From an uncultured Alistipes sp. (GTDB lineage Bacteria; Bacteroidota; Bacteroidia; Bacteroidales; Rikenellaceae), in the NCBI RefSeq assembly GCF_902388705.1, contig NZ_CABMQJ010000020.1:1-38787 (forward strand): a stretch of DNA of 38,787 nt. Direction: 5' to 3'. Positions within the stretch are counted from its first letter, which is position 1; every line of letters starts with the position of its first letter. Of the stretch, positions 1-7,900 are shown one piece after another. The notes beneath the pieces were generated by a model. The model made no database searches and was not told the origin of the DNA. It worked only from the letters and a program-made list of their open reading frames with translations. Made by a program: the position numbers and the translations under genes.

Positions 1-2
1 GG

Positions 3-557
3 ATATGCATGCCGCTCATCGTGGGGCTCCGGGAGCGCAGCGAGGGCACCGTCCGGGCGCTGCTCGGCCCCGAGCTGCTGACCGACGACGGCCTGCTGAC
101 CGAGCAGGGCGGCGCCACGTTCTGGGACCGTTCCACCCTCTACGCCCTGCGCGGCATCTACAACGTGGGGCAGGCCGATCGGGCGACCGAACTGCTGCAC
201 CGTTATTCGCAGCGCCGCCTGCTGGGCGACCATGTGCCGTATCCCATCGAGGCGTGGCCCGAGGGATCGCAGCGCCACCTTTCGGCCGAAAGCGGCCTTT
301 ATTGCCGCATCGTGACCGAAGGGCTGTTCGGCATCCGTCCCACGGGACTGCGGTCGTTCGACCTGACGCCGAACATGCCTGCGGCGTGGGAGCGCATGTC
401 CCTGCGCCGTATCCGGGCCTTCGACGCCGATTTCGATATTTCGGCCGTGCGTGAAGCGGGCGGCAAACTCCGTATTACGGTGACGCAGGCAGGCAAAAAA
501 CCGAAAATTTACCGCGCGGCACCCGGCGCGACAATCCGGGTGAAACTAACCGACTAA
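3..557 (+). CDS. C-terminal part of an (alpha/alpha)6-barrel glycosidase (DUF4450-like), 5' truncated
   Basis: The open frame enters from the left edge and ends at TAA 555-557, leaving about 184 residues. The stretch around FWDRSTLYALRGIYN, PYPIEAWPEG and AESGLYCRIVTEGLFGIRPTG looks like the last helices of a six-hairpin glycosidase barrel, followed by a short beta domain that often closes such enzymes (TPNMPAAW, then alternating strands). The first ATG in the window (9) is internal and should not be taken as the start. It lies 14 bases before the GH97 gene and is presumably co-transcribed with it, so it probably acts on the same glycan. I match it tentatively to the DUF4450 group of Bacteroidales polysaccharide-utilisation loci. 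The catalytic acids would lie upstream of the window, so the substrate cannot be read here. Confidence 0.7.
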   Translation: MCMPLIVGLRERSEGTVRALLGPELLTDDGLLTEQGGATFWDRSTLYALRGIYNVGQADRATELLHRYSQRRLLGDHVPYPIEAWPEGSQRHLSAESGLYCRIVTEGLFGIRPTGLRSFDLTPNMPAAWERMSLRRIRAFDADFDISAVREAGGKLRITVTQAGKKPKIYRAAPGATIRVKLTD

Positions 558-571
558 TACCCGAATTCCCT

Positions 572-2551
572 ATGAACCTTTTCCGCAGCTTCGTTTTTTC
601 GCTCGTATTGTCCCTTGCGTATGCCTGTACCCCCGGGCACGGGACCGATTTCAGGGTCGTTTCGCCCGACGGAACGCTGGCCGTCGATGTCCGCGCCGGC
701 GATTCGCTGACCTATGCCGTCACCCGCCACGGTACGCCCGTGCTGCTGCCGTCGGCCATTGCCCTGCAGTTCGACGACGGTACGGCGCCCGGGCGCGGCG
801 CGAAAGTGTCCGGCGTGCACCGCTCCGCAGTGGAGCGGGAAATCGAGGCGCCGTTCCACCGGCAGGCCCGGTTCACCGAGCATTACAACCAGCTGCGGCT
901 GGATTTCGAGGGCGGATATTCCGTGACCTTCCGCGTATTCGACGAGGGCTGCGCCTACCGTTTCGAAACGGCGCTGCCGGGCGGGCGCACCGTGACGGAC
1001 GAACTCGCCGAGTTCAACTTCGCAGGCAATCCCGGGCTCTTCGCCGCCTACTCCGACGGGCTGTGCAATGCTTACCAGAGCCAGTACGTGAAGTGCCGTT
1101 TGAGCGAACTCGGCACCGAAAAACCCGTCCTGCTTCCGCTGGCCGCCGACTGCGGCCCGGCGGGACGGGTGCTGGTCTGCGAATCCGACCTGGAGTCCTA
1201 TCCCGGCATGTTCCTGACGCCGTCCCCGGGCGGCCTGCGCGGACTCTTCGCGCAGGTGCCCGACAGTTGCTACCTCCACGAGCGCCGCTGCCAGGAGAAA
1301 GTGGCCACCCGGCACGGGTATATCGCCCGCGTGCAGGGTACGCGCACCTATCCGTGGCGTATCCTCGCCGTGGCGGACGAAGACCGCGAACTGCCGACCA
1401 ACAACCTCGTCTATGCCCTTGGCGCCGAAAACCGCATCGGCGACTGCTCGTGGGTGAAACCCGGCAAGGTCGCCTGGGAGTGGTGGAACGACTGGGGCCT
1501 GACGGGCGTCGGATTCGAGCCGGGCATCGATACCCGCACCTACAAGGCTTACATCGACTTCGCGGCCGACTACGGCCTCGAGTACGTCGTGCTGGACGAG
1601 GGGTGGTCCGACCCGAAAGCGGGCGACGTGATGTCCGTGGTGGCGGAAATCGACCTCCCGGAGCTGGTGCGCTATGCTGCCTCCAAAGGCGTGGGACTGA
1701 TGCTGTGGGCCGTGGGCAATGTCCTCGACGACAAACTGGAGGAGGCGTGCGCCCATTATGCCGGGCTGGGCATTCGCGGCTTCAAAATCGACTTCATCGA
1801 CCGCGACGACCAGAAGGCCGTCGAGCTGGTTTACCGTATCTCCGAAGCCGCCGCCGCACATAAACTGCTGCTCGACATCCACGGTATCTACAAGCCCACG
1901 GGGCTGAACCGCACCTTTCCCAACATCGTCAATTTCGAGAGCGTTTTCGGACTGGAGGAGCTCAAATGGAGCAATCCCGACATGCCCCTTTACGACGTGA
2001 CCTTTCCGTTCATCCGCATGGTGCAGGGGCCCGTGGACTACACGCCCGGGGCTTACCGCAACGCTACGCGCGACGGCTTTGAGATCGACTACCGCAATCC
2101 GATGAGCCAGGGCACGCGGGCGCACCAGGTGGCGACGTACGTGGTCTTCGACGCGCCGCTGGTGATGCTGTGCGACTCCCCGACGCGCTATATGGCCGAC
2201 GAAGCCTGCACGCGCTTCATCGCTTCGCTGCCTGTCGTATTCGACACGACGCAGGTGCTTGCGGGCCGAATCGGCGAATACATCGTCACGGCGCGCAGGG
2301 CAGGGGAGAAGTGGTATGTGGGCGGCCTGACCGACTGGACGCCCCGCACGCTCGAAGCCGATTTGTCGTTCCTCGCCCCCGGCCGGGAGTATACGGCCAC
2401 GCTGCTCTGTGACGACGAGCGCTCGGACACCGAACCCGAAAAACACACGATTGCCTCGCAGAAGGTGACCTGCGCGACACGCCTGCAGATTCCCGCGGCG
2501 CCCGGCGGCGGCTTTGCGCTGAAAATCGAACCCGTTGAAACCGACAGATAA
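572..2551 (+). CDS. GH97 family glycosidase, retaining alpha-galactosidase type
   Basis: A 659-residue secreted enzyme. A hydrophobic leader ends in Cys19 (LAYAC), so it may be a lipoprotein. An N-terminal beta-sandwich (about 25-290) precedes a TIM barrel with KVAWEWWNDWGLTG, YVVLDEGWSDP and GFKIDFIDRDDQ. GH97 contains inverting alpha-glucosidases (SusB) and retaining alpha-galactosidases. The retaining type uses an Asp nucleophile and a Glu acid/base, which from memory are 55 residues apart in the B. thetaiotaomicron enzyme (415 and 470). Here Asp407 (KID) and Glu462 (FGLEE) show the same spacing, so I infer retaining alpha-galactosidase chemistry. It sits 14 bases after the previous gene and 21 before a GH110 gene, in one operon with other galactose-releasing enzymes. 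Family assignment is firm; substrate is inferred. Confidence 0.9.
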   Translation: MNLFRSFVFSLVLSLAYACTPGHGTDFRVVSPDGTLAVDVRAGDSLTYAVTRHGTPVLLPSAIALQFDDGTAPGRGAKVSGVHRSAVEREIEAPFHRQARFTEHYNQLRLDFEGGYSVTFRVFDEGCAYRFETALPGGRTVTDELAEFNFAGNPGLFAAYSDGLCNAYQSQYVKCRLSELGTEKPVLLPLAADCGPAGRVLVCESDLESYPGMFLTPSPGGLRGLFAQVPDSCYLHERRCQEKVATRHGYIARVQGTRTYPWRILAVADEDRELPTNNLVYALGAENRIGDCSWVKPGKVAWEWWNDWGLTGVGFEPGIDTRTYKAYIDFAADYGLEYVVLDEGWSDPKAGDVMSVVAEIDLPELVRYAASKGVGLMLWAVGNVLDDKLEEACAHYAGLGIRGFKIDFIDRDDQKAVELVYRISEAAAAHKLLLDIHGIYKPTGLNRTFPNIVNFESVFGLEELKWSNPDMPLYDVTFPFIRMVQGPVDYTPGAYRNATRDGFEIDYRNPMSQGTRAHQVATYVVFDAPLVMLCDSPTRYMADEACTRFIASLPVVFDTTQVLAGRIGEYIVTARRAGEKWYVGGLTDWTPRTLEADLSFLAPGREYTATLLCDDERSDTEPEKHTIASQKVTCATRLQIPAAPGGGFALKIEPVETDR

Positions 2552-2572
2552 CCCGAAACCGATTTTATCCCT

Positions 2573-4294
2573 ATGAAACGTACCTTACGCAACCTCTGCG
2601 CGGCCCTGTTGGCCTGCCTGACGATAAGTGCGGCTCCCGCCGCCGAAAAGGTCGTCTACCTGAAAGATTTCCTCACGCCCGGCGCAGCCGAAACCGACGC
2701 CGTGCCCGCCGTGCGGGCCGCACTGGAGCATTGTGCGGCCACCGGCGCCCGGAAGCTCGTCCTGCCCGGCGGCCGCCTCTGCATGCGGCCCGAACAGGCA
2801 GTCGAGAAATACCAGTTCATCAGCAACAACGACGAGAGCCTCAAGCGCATCGCGTTCGATCTTGCGGGCATGCGCGATTTCGAAATCGACGGCGGCGGCA
2901 CCGAGCTGCTCTTCACGGGCTTCATTTCGCCGTTCAGCCTCGAAGAGTGCGAGAACATTACGATTCGCGACCTGACAATCGATTTCACCCGTACGTTCAA
3001 CTCCGAGGGGATTGTCGAGGCGGCGGGCGACGGCTGGCTGGAAATCCGCTTCCCCGAGGACTACCTGTGCGACATCGTCAACGGCTGCCTTCGCTTCCGC
3101 GACACGGAGGGAACGGTCTATCCATTCTCCAACCTGCTGGAATTCGACGCCGTGCGGCGGGAACCCGCCTTCCGCGCCACGGATTACTGGCTTTCGAACC
3201 GGACGATTCCGGCCGAGAAGTGCGAGAACGGCAATATCCGCATCCTGCGCAAAGACCTGAAAGCCACGGTGGGCAACGTGATGGTGTTCGGCGCGGCGGC
3301 GCGCTACAACCCCGGTTTCACGCTGGCCGACTGCCGGGGCGTCGTGATTCGCGACGTCAACCTCTACCATTGCGGCGGCATGGGCGTGATTGCCCAGCGC
3401 AGCCGCGACATCGAACTCCGCAAGCTGGTGATTGTTCCGTCGCCCGGCAAAGGGCGCATGATAAGCATTACGGCCGATGCCACGCACTATGTTAACTGCG
3501 GCGGCTACATCCGCATGATCGACTGTGTTTTCGAGAACCAGAAAGACGACGCGACGAACATCCACGGGCTGTATATGGCCGTCGAGCGGGTTACCGGGCC
3601 CGACAAGCTGCTGCTGCGCTGGCGTAACTCGGGCCAGTACGGCGTGGATTTCATCGTTCCCGGCATGCGCCTCGAACTGGTGGACAACGACAATGTCGAA
3701 ACCTACGCCCACCGCAGCGTGAAATCCGTCAAACGGCTCAACAAGGTTTACACCGAGGTGACCTTCACCGAACCCCTGCCCGACGGGGTGAAACCCCTGC
3801 ACGTGGTGGCTGCCGACGACGATTATCCCGAGGTGCTGATCAAAGGGTGCCGCATGCGCGGCAACCGGGCCCGGGGACTGCTGCTGGGCTCGCGCGGCCG
3901 GACTGTCATCGAGGACAACCACTTCCACATCGCGGGCGCAGCCATCCTCATCGAGGGCGACGCTAATTACTGGTACGAGCAGTCGGGCGTGCGCGACGTG
4001 GTGATTCGCGGCAACGTCTTCGAGAACGGCAACTACGGCAGTCCGGGCTGGGGCGCGGCCTGCATCGCCGTCGGCAGCGGCATCCCCAACCGCGAAACCA
4101 GCCGTTACCACCGCAATATCCGGGTCGAGGGCAATACGTTCCGGGTGTTTGACCCCCGCATCATCAACCTCTATTGCGTCGACGGATTCCTTTTCCGCAG
4201 GAATAAGATAGAGTTCACGACGGACTATCCTGTCGTTGACGGCCAGGCAGAGCGTTTCGTTACGCGAAATTGCGATAACGTCGTGATTGAATAG
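2573..4294 (+). CDS. GH110 alpha-1,3-galactosidase (first of a tandem pair)
   Basis: A 573-residue protein with a signal peptide (about 1-23, ending APAA) and a right-handed parallel beta-helix, visible as repeated short strands (ITIRDLTIDF, VVIRDVNLYHCGG, VLIKGCRMRG, VVIRGNVFENG). This is the GH110 fold. Characterised members (Bacteroides GlaA/GlaB and a marine PdGH110B) remove terminal alpha-1,3-linked galactose with inversion. The catalytic Asp triad of PdGH110B, recalled as 321/344/345, is matched in spacing by Asp302 (ITADATH) and Asp325-Asp326 (KDDATNIHG). The gene is about half identical to the next one, with the three Asp at the same residue numbers. Blood-group-B-type or linear alpha-Gal epitopes on host mucin are the likely substrate (inference). 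Confidence 0.9.
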   Translation: MKRTLRNLCAALLACLTISAAPAAEKVVYLKDFLTPGAAETDAVPAVRAALEHCAATGARKLVLPGGRLCMRPEQAVEKYQFISNNDESLKRIAFDLAGMRDFEIDGGGTELLFTGFISPFSLEECENITIRDLTIDFTRTFNSEGIVEAAGDGWLEIRFPEDYLCDIVNGCLRFRDTEGTVYPFSNLLEFDAVRREPAFRATDYWLSNRTIPAEKCENGNIRILRKDLKATVGNVMVFGAAARYNPGFTLADCRGVVIRDVNLYHCGGMGVIAQRSRDIELRKLVIVPSPGKGRMISITADATHYVNCGGYIRMIDCVFENQKDDATNIHGLYMAVERVTGPDKLLLRWRNSGQYGVDFIVPGMRLELVDNDNVETYAHRSVKSVKRLNKVYTEVTFTEPLPDGVKPLHVVAADDDYPEVLIKGCRMRGNRARGLLLGSRGRTVIEDNHFHIAGAAILIEGDANYWYEQSGVRDVVIRGNVFENGNYGSPGWGAACIAVGSGIPNRETSRYHRNIRVEGNTFRVFDPRIINLYCVDGFLFRRNKIEFTTDYPVVDGQAERFVTRNCDNVVIE

Positions 4295-4300
4295 ACAGCT

Positions 4301-6052
4301 ATGATTCCGGTTCGAGTATGGTTTGCGGCTGCGATGTTTTGCGCAGCCTGTGCAGGCGGTTGCGGAGCGCCCGCAGAATCGGTGTCGCTCGCCGATTTCA
4401 TCGAAGAGAACCGTGTCGGGAACGATGCGACCCTCGCATTCCGCCGTGCCGTGGAGTATTGCCGGCAGCACCGGGTGCGGGAACTGGTCGTGCCGGCCGG
4501 CACCTACGACATTTATCCCGATTTGGCTTTTGAAAAATACGCGTATGTCACCAACAACAGCGCCGGGCTGAAACGGCTGCTTTTCGATTTGGACGGGGTC
4601 GGGGATTTCACCCTGCGCGGCGAGGGGGCGCACCTGGTGCTCCACGGTTATGTTTCGGCTTTTTCCGTCGCCCATTGCACGAATGTCACAATCCGAGGCT
4701 TTACGGTCGACTATGCGCGTACGTTCCATTCGGAGGGTACCATCACCGGCGTAGGGGAGAATTATCTCGACCTGCGTTTTTCCGGGGCGTACCCTTACCG
4801 GATCGTCAACGGCGATCTGCATTTCTACGATGAGGCCGGTGCGGAATATCCGGTTTCCCACCTGCTCGAGTTCGATGCCGTGCGCCGCGAGCCCGCATTC
4901 CATGCCCGGGACTATTGGCTGCGGAACAAGACGGTTCCGGCCGAGCAGCTTCCGAACGGCGACGTGCGGATTTTCCACCCCGGACTGACGGGCACGGCGG
5001 GGAATATCTTGGTGCTGGGCCCCGCCCACCGTATGTGTCCCGGCGTGGCTATCGACCGCTCGCGGGGTGTCCTGCTCGAGGATTTGACCCTGTATCACTG
5101 CGGCGGAATGGGCGTGGTGGCGCAGATGAGCAGCGATATCGAACTCAACGGCGTCCGCATCGTGACCGCCCCCGAATCGGACAGGGTCATCAGCATTACG
5201 GCCGACGCCACGCACTTTACCCACTGCGACGGCTATGTGCGGATGGACGGCTGCGAGTTCTTCAACCAGATTGACGATGCGACGAATATCCACGGCATGT
5301 ACGGCATCGTGAAACAGGTGACAGGGCCTTCGCGCCTGCGCGTTTTCTTCCCGCACGAACAGCAATACGGGCTCGACGTGCTCGAACCGGGTGTCGAGGC
5401 CGAGATACTTGCGCAGCGCAGCCTCATTACGCACACGACGGGCCGGATAACCTCTATGGAACGCCTGAACAAGGAGTGGTACGAGGTGACTTTCGACGGC
5501 GACCTGTCGCAGCTTGCCGTGGGCGACCTGATTACCCGGACGTGTTATCCCGAGGTGCTGATTCGCAATTGCCGCATGGGGAACAACCGGGCACGCGGCC
5601 TTTTGCTCGGCTCGCGTAAGAAAACCGTCGTCGAGGATTGTTATTTCCACACGCCCGGTGCCGCCATCCTTTTCGAGGGCGACGGCTACTACTGGTACGA
5701 ACAGGCCGGCGTGCGCGACGTCGAAATACGCAATTGCGTGTTCGACGACTGCCTCTACGGAGCCGCTACGTGGGGCGACGCCGTTATTGCGACGGGCAAC
5801 GGCCCCCGGCACGACCGGGAGCGGAGCCGCTACCACCGCAATATCCGGGTCGAAGGCAATACTTTCCGGATGTCCGACCCCCGTATCGTCAACCTCTATT
5901 GTGTCGACGGATTCCTCTTCACGCGCGACAATGTGATGGAATACGGCGGCGATTATCCCGCTTCGTCCGGAGAAATACCTGGCTTTATCACCCGGAACTG
6001 CGACAATGTCGTCATTGAAAAAGAGCAACCCACAAATAATCTCAAGTTATGA
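4301..6052 (+). CDS. GH110 alpha-1,3-galactosidase (second of a tandem pair)
   Basis: A 583-residue paralogue of the preceding gene, starting 6 bases after its stop. The N-terminus is hydrophobic and rich in Cys (Cys14, Cys17, Cys21), so it is exported and possibly lipidated. The first copy has a cleavable-type signal instead, so the two may differ in location. The beta-helix hallmarks are all present: LYHCGGMGVVAQ, ISITADATH, IDDATNIHG, GNNRARGLLLGSRKKT and YHRNIRVEGNTFR. The putative catalytic Asp residues are again 302, 325 and 326. Its TGA stop overlaps the ATG of the esterase gene (ATGA), which suggests translational coupling. Two GH110 genes side by side usually reflect different specificity, such as branched blood-group-B versus linear alpha-Gal. 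Which copy does which cannot be told from sequence. Confidence 0.9.
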   Translation: MIPVRVWFAAAMFCAACAGGCGAPAESVSLADFIEENRVGNDATLAFRRAVEYCRQHRVRELVVPAGTYDIYPDLAFEKYAYVTNNSAGLKRLLFDLDGVGDFTLRGEGAHLVLHGYVSAFSVAHCTNVTIRGFTVDYARTFHSEGTITGVGENYLDLRFSGAYPYRIVNGDLHFYDEAGAEYPVSHLLEFDAVRREPAFHARDYWLRNKTVPAEQLPNGDVRIFHPGLTGTAGNILVLGPAHRMCPGVAIDRSRGVLLEDLTLYHCGGMGVVAQMSSDIELNGVRIVTAPESDRVISITADATHFTHCDGYVRMDGCEFFNQIDDATNIHGMYGIVKQVTGPSRLRVFFPHEQQYGLDVLEPGVEAEILAQRSLITHTTGRITSMERLNKEWYEVTFDGDLSQLAVGDLITRTCYPEVLIRNCRMGNNRARGLLLGSRKKTVVEDCYFHTPGAAILFEGDGYYWYEQAGVRDVEIRNCVFDDCLYGAATWGDAVIATGNGPRHDRERSRYHRNIRVEGNTFRMSDPRIVNLYCVDGFLFTRDNVMEYGGDYPASSGEIPGFITRNCDNVVIEKEQPTNNLKL

Positions 6053-7518
6053 AACGACTTTTTTTAGCTGCATTGGCCGTGCTGCTGGCCGTGCAGGCGG
6101 AGGCCGAAGTGAAACTCCCGGCCCTGCTCGGAAACAATATGGTGCTGCAGCGAAATACGGAAGTGAACTTCTGGGGCGAGGCTTCGCCCCGCAGCCGTGT
6201 GCGTGTCACCACTTCGTGGAACGGCCGCACGTACGATGCCAAGGCCGACGCCGAGGGCAGGTGGGCGATGAAAATCGCCACGGGCGAAGCCGGCGGCCCT
6301 TATACCGTGATTGTCAGCGACGGCCGGGAAATCGTGCTCGACAACGTGATGCTGGGCGAGGTGTGGGTCTGCTCGGGACAGTCCAATATGGAGATGCCCG
6401 TAGCGGGATTCATGTTCCAGCCGGTCGAGGGTGCGGTCGATGCCATTGCCGATGCCGGAATGTACCCCGGCATCAGGATGTTCACCGTGCCGCGTGTCTC
6501 GTCGCAAACGCCCCTTCAGGACTGCGATGCGGCATGGCAGACGGCGACTTCCGAATCGGTCGGCCAGTTCAGCGCCGTAGGGTATTTTTTCGGGCGGATG
6601 CTCTATAAGGTGCTGGGCATCCCCGTCGGGCTTGTCACCCCGAACTGGGGCGGTTCGACCATCGAGGCGTGGATGACCGTCGACGCCATCGACGCGACAC
6701 CGGGCATCGACCATGCCGTAGCCAAGTCGGGAACCTACGACAACAGCATCCCCCAGCGGCTCTACAACGGGATGGTGCTGCCCGTATGCCGCTTTACGGC
6801 CAAAGGGTTCATCTGGTACCAGGGCGAGTCGAACCGCAGGAACTGGTATGACTACAAGGCCCTGCAGGTGTCGCTCGTCAAACTCTGGCGAGAAACCTGG
6901 GGCGACGGGAAAATGCCGTTCTACTACACGCAGCTGGCGCCTTACCGCTACGAGGGCGACGACTTGCGTTCGCTGCCGCTGGTCATCGAGGCGCAGTATC
7001 GTGCGCTGGACGAAATCCCGTATGCCGGGATTGCCGCCACGACCGACCTGGGCAATCCGACCTGCATCCATCCGGCGCGCAAACGCGAAGTGGGGGAGCG
7101 GCTGGCGTTCCTCGCCCTTGCGAACGATTACGGGGTAAAGGGCCTGCCCGCCCCTGCGCCGGTATACAAATCGATGGAGCGCGACGGAAACAAACTGGTG
7201 CTGACTTTCGACAACCTGCCGGTCAGGGCCCGGAACGGCGTCGACAGTTTCGTGGCTTTCGGGCCTGCCGGGTATCGGCGGCCTGCCGGCTTCGAGATTG
7301 CGGGTGAAGACCGGGTTTTCCATCCTGCCGTTGCGAATTTCAAATATTGGGACAACCGCATCGAAGTGAGCTCCGACCGGGTGCCCGAACCCGTTGCCGT
7401 GCGCTACGCGTTCCGCAATTACTGCCCCGAAGCCAATGTCGTGACAACCATGGGCCAGCCGCTGGCTCCGTTCCGTACGGACGACTGGCCGTTGGACGAC
7501 ATCGGGGAGATCAGATAA
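6049..7518 (+). CDS. Sialate O-acetylesterase-like SGNH hydrolase
   Basis: A 489-residue secreted esterase (signal peptide about 1-20). It has the layout of the sialate 9-O-acetylesterase/DUF303 group: GNNMVLQR and a beta domain first, then the SGNH core. Visible active-site elements are the nucleophile Ser112 in SGQSNMEM, the WYQGESN block (259-262) and a C-terminal Asp333...His341 (DLGNPTCIHP) completing the triad. Members remove O-acetyl groups from sialic acid or from acetylated plant xylan and pectin. Next to alpha-galactosidases, de-acetylation of host mucin glycans is plausible but not shown. The start codon overlaps the upstream stop by four bases. It is the last gene of the operon. 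Confidence 0.88.
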   Translation: MKRLFLAALAVLLAVQAEAEVKLPALLGNNMVLQRNTEVNFWGEASPRSRVRVTTSWNGRTYDAKADAEGRWAMKIATGEAGGPYTVIVSDGREIVLDNVMLGEVWVCSGQSNMEMPVAGFMFQPVEGAVDAIADAGMYPGIRMFTVPRVSSQTPLQDCDAAWQTATSESVGQFSAVGYFFGRMLYKVLGIPVGLVTPNWGGSTIEAWMTVDAIDATPGIDHAVAKSGTYDNSIPQRLYNGMVLPVCRFTAKGFIWYQGESNRRNWYDYKALQVSLVKLWRETWGDGKMPFYYTQLAPYRYEGDDLRSLPLVIEAQYRALDEIPYAGIAATTDLGNPTCIHPARKREVGERLAFLALANDYGVKGLPAPAPVYKSMERDGNKLVLTFDNLPVRARNGVDSFVAFGPAGYRRPAGFEIAGEDRVFHPAVANFKYWDNRIEVSSDRVPEPVAVRYAFRNYCPEANVVTTMGQPLAPFRTDDWPLDDIGEIR

Positions 7519-7900
7519 AAGAACCACGTAATATGTTCCCCGAAATCCCCCCCCCGGCGCGGCGGCGCCTGACTATCTCCTAAAAACAGAGGGAATTATT
7601 TATTATTCACGTGTTGTAGGCAGAAAGCGTATGCTTTCCGCCGGGGGGAGGCTTGCTGTTTTTTCCGTGGAATATGCCGTGTCCGAAGCGGTTTGCGGGA
7701 AGTTGGCATGGGGGCTCCGAATGCCTGAAAGGCGTATGTATAACGACTGAAATTGATTTTAGAAAGCCTGAAAATTGTATTTTGGCGGAAAAAACATAAT
7801 TGTCAGACGAATTTTTTCGTTTCCGGAAATACATCCCCGTATGGGAACAGGCCGGGACAAAGCGGTGGAATCCGTACGAACCAAGGTAAATGAACTGATT
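7519..7900. other. Intergenic region between the glycosidase operon and its regulator
   Basis: A 382-base gap without a convincing gene. It holds a run of nine C (7547-7555) inside a 16-codon mini-ORF beginning at ATG 7532, and a small hairpin at 7623-7638 (GAAAGC, loop GTAT, GCTTTC). Its 3' half is AT-rich and is the likely promoter of the regulator gene. The closest match to a Bacteroidota -7 box is TATTTTG near 7779, one base short of the TAnnTTTG spacing. No clear Rho-independent terminator follows the esterase gene, so read-through into the regulator is possible. Confidence 0.6.
7547..7555. repeat. Homopolymer run of nine C
   Basis: Nine consecutive C, 29 bases after the esterase stop codon, inside a possible 16-residue mini-ORF (ATG 7532, stop TAA 7580-7582). 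A tract of the same length lies at 25751-25759. Runs of this length are prone to slippage and to sequencing error. Confidence 0.9.

Noticed and set aside
554..2446. 630-codon open frame on the - strand opposite the GH97 gene
   Set aside because: Another shadow frame; the GH97 frame has catalytic motifs and a signal peptide.
2585..6028. 1147-codon open frame on the - strand opposite the two GH110 genes
   Set aside because: It mirrors the codon periodicity of the + strand genes in GC-rich DNA. Its translation has no domain resemblance, and the + strand frames carry family motifs.
7623..7638. Hairpin GAAAGC-GTAT-GCTTTC considered as the terminator of the glycosidase operon
   Set aside because: The stem is short and the only T run begins about 20 bases later, so it is not a convincing Rho-independent terminator.
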